64,000 nucleotides of DNA, taken from positions 176,009,600 to 176,073,599 of the forward strand of contig CM041293.1 of the NCBI GenBank assembly GCA_023052935.1. The letters are read 5' to 3'. Every line of letters starts with the position of its first letter. The stretch's first letter is position 1. Below, piece by piece: positions 61,669 to 64,000 of this stretch. The stretch is from Piezodorus guildinii. Its lineage: Eukaryota; Arthropoda; Insecta; Hemiptera; Pentatomidae. The translations under genes were made by a program, and so were the position numbers. The notes under the pieces were generated by a model. It was given only the letters and a program-made list of their open reading frames with translations, did no database searches and was not told the DNA's origin.

Positions 61669-62231
61669 TTTTAAGCATATTTCGTTTCATATCTGTTTCG
61701 AGTGTAGGTTCCTATGAAAATATATTCAATTGTTATTTATTTTTTAGAAATTATTTCAATTGTCTAAAAGACTATTAATTTCAAGAACATAATTTCTGAA
61801 TTCTACAAAAATGGGAGTGATTCAGGTGTAAGATTTTACCGACGAATATCATTAATTCATATTTAGGTTGTCAACGGTTTGTGAGGATTATTTTTACATA
61901 TTGAGTTATTATGGGTATAACCACTTCTATTGGTTTGCTATTGTAAATTTGACAGGGAGAAGTCAAGATCGGGCTTTAAATGATAACAAAGAGTAGCTGA
62001 TAGTTGATATTTATTATAGCCAATCTTACCATAATCGCACATAAATTAATACGAAATGCAATATTCGCGAGCAAAGCTGCGTGTCACAGCTAGTGTTACT
62101 ATATTTATTCAATTTAATTAATTCCTTAATGGTTTCATTCATTTTTATCTCTAACTATATTTGAAAATTCTTTAATCGATTTTTAAAACGGAGGTAAGTG
62201 AGAGACGTGTGTTGCCCGCACTAGACTTTTT

Positions 62232-62925
62232 TCTTTTGTTGGATTACAAAGGCTCATTATTGAAAATAATAAACCAAAAAAGACTACTGTAAAGGATAAT
62301 CAAAATTCAGGATAGAGATAAATAAAATAGAAGGAAATTAGTCCTGAATAAGGCCCTGATGAGGAGACAACTCGATCCCTGGAATAGAATCGAGTTTTAT
62401 AAAGTTCCCCTCCATTGCACCCCCTCTCTATCCCCTCCTACCGCCCCCTCTCCCATCCCCTCCACTCCCGTACCCCACCTCGTTACATAATTGCCAGCCC
62501 CACTCGTCCCCTTTCCCTTTTTAAAAACGTCTTCCTCTCCCGGGCGTCGGAAACTGTCATCATTATTATTAAAGTTGACTCCCCGGTGACTGGGATGTCT
62601 GATGAATAGGGCCCGACCGTTCGCCGGCCGAGTATTCTTGAATCGATGTCCCAGAGGACAAGTGTTTTGTACCCGCAGTCTCTGGTAGGGATGAGATGGA
62701 CTGCTCAAGGAAACTTAACTAAAAGATGATATACTATGTTAATTTTAATGAGGATAAGAATCGTGAGTAGGAGAGAGGTTTTGTGGAGCCTAGAGTGAGA
62801 AATACGCCGACAGTTTACTGATCTCAACTTTATTGGATAATATTTTTTTTTGTATATAACACTACCTGACTCGTTGTTCTGCCATATAAATTATTTCTAT
62901 TGAATATATTGTTTGTTAAATAAAA
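62232..62925. other. Unassigned sequence with C/T-rich segment
   Basis: 62405-62530 is pyrimidine-rich (CCCCTCTCTATCCCCTCCTA), like 44280-44420. The overlapping 103-codon and 64-codon frames reflect this composition. TTATTGAAAATAATAAACC (62254) also occurs at 46373 and at 51784 in part. Confidence 0.4.
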
Positions 62926-64000
62926 AATCTGGTGCGAGCCACACACGACTTTCACTTACCTCAGAATTAAAAAAAAAAAATTTAAATCTTAAATAAATTG
63001 TTAAAGAATTATTTATATTTGATTTTAATAGAAGCATGTGTTTTATTAAATAGTCTTGTATATTTTTATCTACAACAATCAGTTAGTTTTATCGGCTTTT
63101 CGTCACTTTCTGTAAACTTTTACAATAGTATATAAGATAATATTTTGTCTAAAATCTTTAGCATTCCAACGGTATATTATACATGTATATTACTGTTCTT
63201 AAGTTCGAAAACAAAAAATTGCATTAAAAAAGTATTTTTTGCAGTTTTCTCGTTTAGTTAGATATCGAATTCGTTCAACTTATAAATTTACCTGTATTTT
63301 AGCAATGCTAATCAGACGATATAGTTAATTTTTTCGAATTTACAAAATAAAAGTTACTTTAGAGAAAGAAATTTGAAAATATCGGTATTTAAGTCCTGTC
63401 AGACTATTTTAATCAGAATGTATCTTACATGATATTAAAGCCCGTTCAATTTTACCTCGCTATTTAATCAAAATCGTAAACCGTTTTTAAAAAAAGGCTT
63501 AAAAAGGTGCAAAATACATGGCATAAAGTGGCTCTTCTGGTAAGCTCATTTTGTCTGTTTGTTTATTTATTTAACGTTATTTTATGCTACTATAGCTAAT
63601 CGGACGATGCTACAGTACGAGTCCTAAATTTTGTCTATCCAGGTTTTATTAGGATAGGGATCTTTAACGAGTACCTGGCATCGCACAGGCTCGGGATTAC
63701 CTTTTTACGTCCCCTCCGAAGAACGGCATAACTAAGGATTTTTTACTCCCATTAAGAAATCCAAGGACCACCTGCGGGTTCGAACCTGTGACCATTGGCA
63801 TAAGAGGCTGTTATGCTGGCCACCCAGCTACAAGTGAACCCATAGTTCGTTTTTATAAGTTTCTGTTAAATCTCGGGCGTATAATTGTCTTAAATATGAA
63901 ATTTCAATTTCACAGGACTTTTATTTTCGCGCTGGAGTTACCACAACACAGAACATTTTGCAGGAAAATTTTCACGATCGCAATACTTTCCCTTACTATA
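62926..64000 (+). repeat. Family H repeat with SINE B, cut by window end
   Basis: AATCTGGTGCGAGCCACACA to CACGATCGCAATACTTTCCC TTACTATA at the last base. Interrupted by SINE B (63555-63843) after GTAAGCTCATTTTG. The (CA)n block has shrunk to CCACAACACA. Confidence 0.88.
63555..63843 (-). mobile_element. SINE B, full length
   Basis: Minus strand: GGGTTCACTTGTAGCTGGGT head, GGCCAGCATAACAGCC, B-box GGTTCGAACCC, complete body, tail AAATAAATAAACAAACAGA. It is the copy with the best B box of the family. Confidence 0.9.

Larger units (their letters stand above)
59972..62093 (+). mobile_element. Helitron carrying an RTE segment
   Basis: Starts TCTACTAATATTATAAATCT then GAGTTTGTTTGTTTGTTTGA (first-family start) and ends CGCGAGCAAAGCTGCGTGTC ACAGCTAG (second-family end). 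A on the left and T on the right, no duplication. The interior, in order: helicase scrap, RTE segment without either RTE end, unassigned sequence, SINE B, unassigned sequence with GACAGGGAGAAGTCAAGATC. The boundaries are confirmed by the flanking family H copy. Confidence 0.85.
59191..62231 (-). repeat. Family H repeat split by a 2.1-kb Helitron
   Basis: 59191-59971 (hairpin TTTTTACTTTCACTTACCTA to TTTTTTAATAAAACACA) and 62094-62231 (TGTTACTATATTTATTCAAT to GTGTTGCCCGCACTAGACTT). Joining 59971 to 62094 restores AATAAAACACATGTTTCTAT-type sequence. Confidence 0.9.

Noticed and set aside
62353..62400. Further hammerhead candidate with CTGATGAGGAGACAACTC
   Set aside because: No GAAA in the correct place after a stem II; ATCGAG...TTTTATAA follows instead.
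1..64000. CRISPR array, prokaryotic operon, phage or host gene cluster
   Set aside because: No regularly spaced short repeats with unique spacers, no ribosome-binding sites or operon-like runs of genes. All motif-bearing frames belong to eukaryotic transposable elements.

Overview
The window is AT-rich eukaryotic DNA made almost entirely of transposable elements. I could not support a single host protein-coding gene, rRNA gene or stand-alone tRNA gene. The mix of mariner, pogo/Tigger-like, Tc1-like and hAT-like DNA transposons, Helitrons, jockey-like and RTE-like LINEs, a LINE with RNase H, Penelope-like pieces and two tRNA-headed SINE families points to a metazoan, most likely an arthropod (an inference from element types; the species is not recognisable from the sequence).

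The scaffold is one non-coding repeat, called family H here. It is about 0.9 kb, occurs in roughly thirty full or partial copies on both strands, and covers perhaps 40 % of the window. In its + orientation it begins GGTGCGGGCAACACACGACTTTCACTTAC, ends in a hairpin (CTTTCCCTTAC...GTAAGTGAAAG), and carries a (CA)n tract at a fixed internal place. An inverted copy of the 3' hairpin strand near the 5' end, a fixed microsatellite, and insertion in T/A runs without a clear duplication resemble non-autonomous Helentron-type (HINE/DINE-like) elements; that assignment is inference.

Nearly everything else is inserted into family H or into something already inside it, and many junctions can be read exactly. 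1-9 kb: Penelope-like end, mariner remnant, six family H copies, SINE B pieces. 9-21 kb: RTE fragment, CR1-like fragment, LINE pieces, a Helitron carrying a mariner, then a jockey-like LINE split by an RNase H LINE with a 13-bp duplication. 20.6-27 kb: one family H copy holding a nearly full-length RTE (about 1000 codons, two frameshifts) and a pogo/Tigger remnant plus a 415-bp-arm fold-back. 27-36 kb: second mariner with the same internal deletion, CR1-like and jockey LINE pieces, LINE X split by LINE Y, a short Helitron, SINE A. 37-45 kb: two Penelope-like insertions with inverted ends and hammerhead-ribozyme cores, family H copies, jockey fragment. 45-50 kb: LINE C-terminus with intact 217-codon frame, second LINE X copy, Helitrons and a Tc1-like MITE. 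50-58 kb: hAT-like 2.25-kb element inside a LINE, RTE, SINE A and jockey fragments with perfect duplications. 58-64 kb: second jockey family, and a 2.1-kb Helitron that carries an internal RTE piece; its empty site can be rebuilt from the flanking family H sequence.

The elements do not form a functional gene system. What the window offers is a readable insertion history, and intact cis signals (Helitron ends, hammerhead cores, SINE promoters) inside otherwise dead coding sequence.
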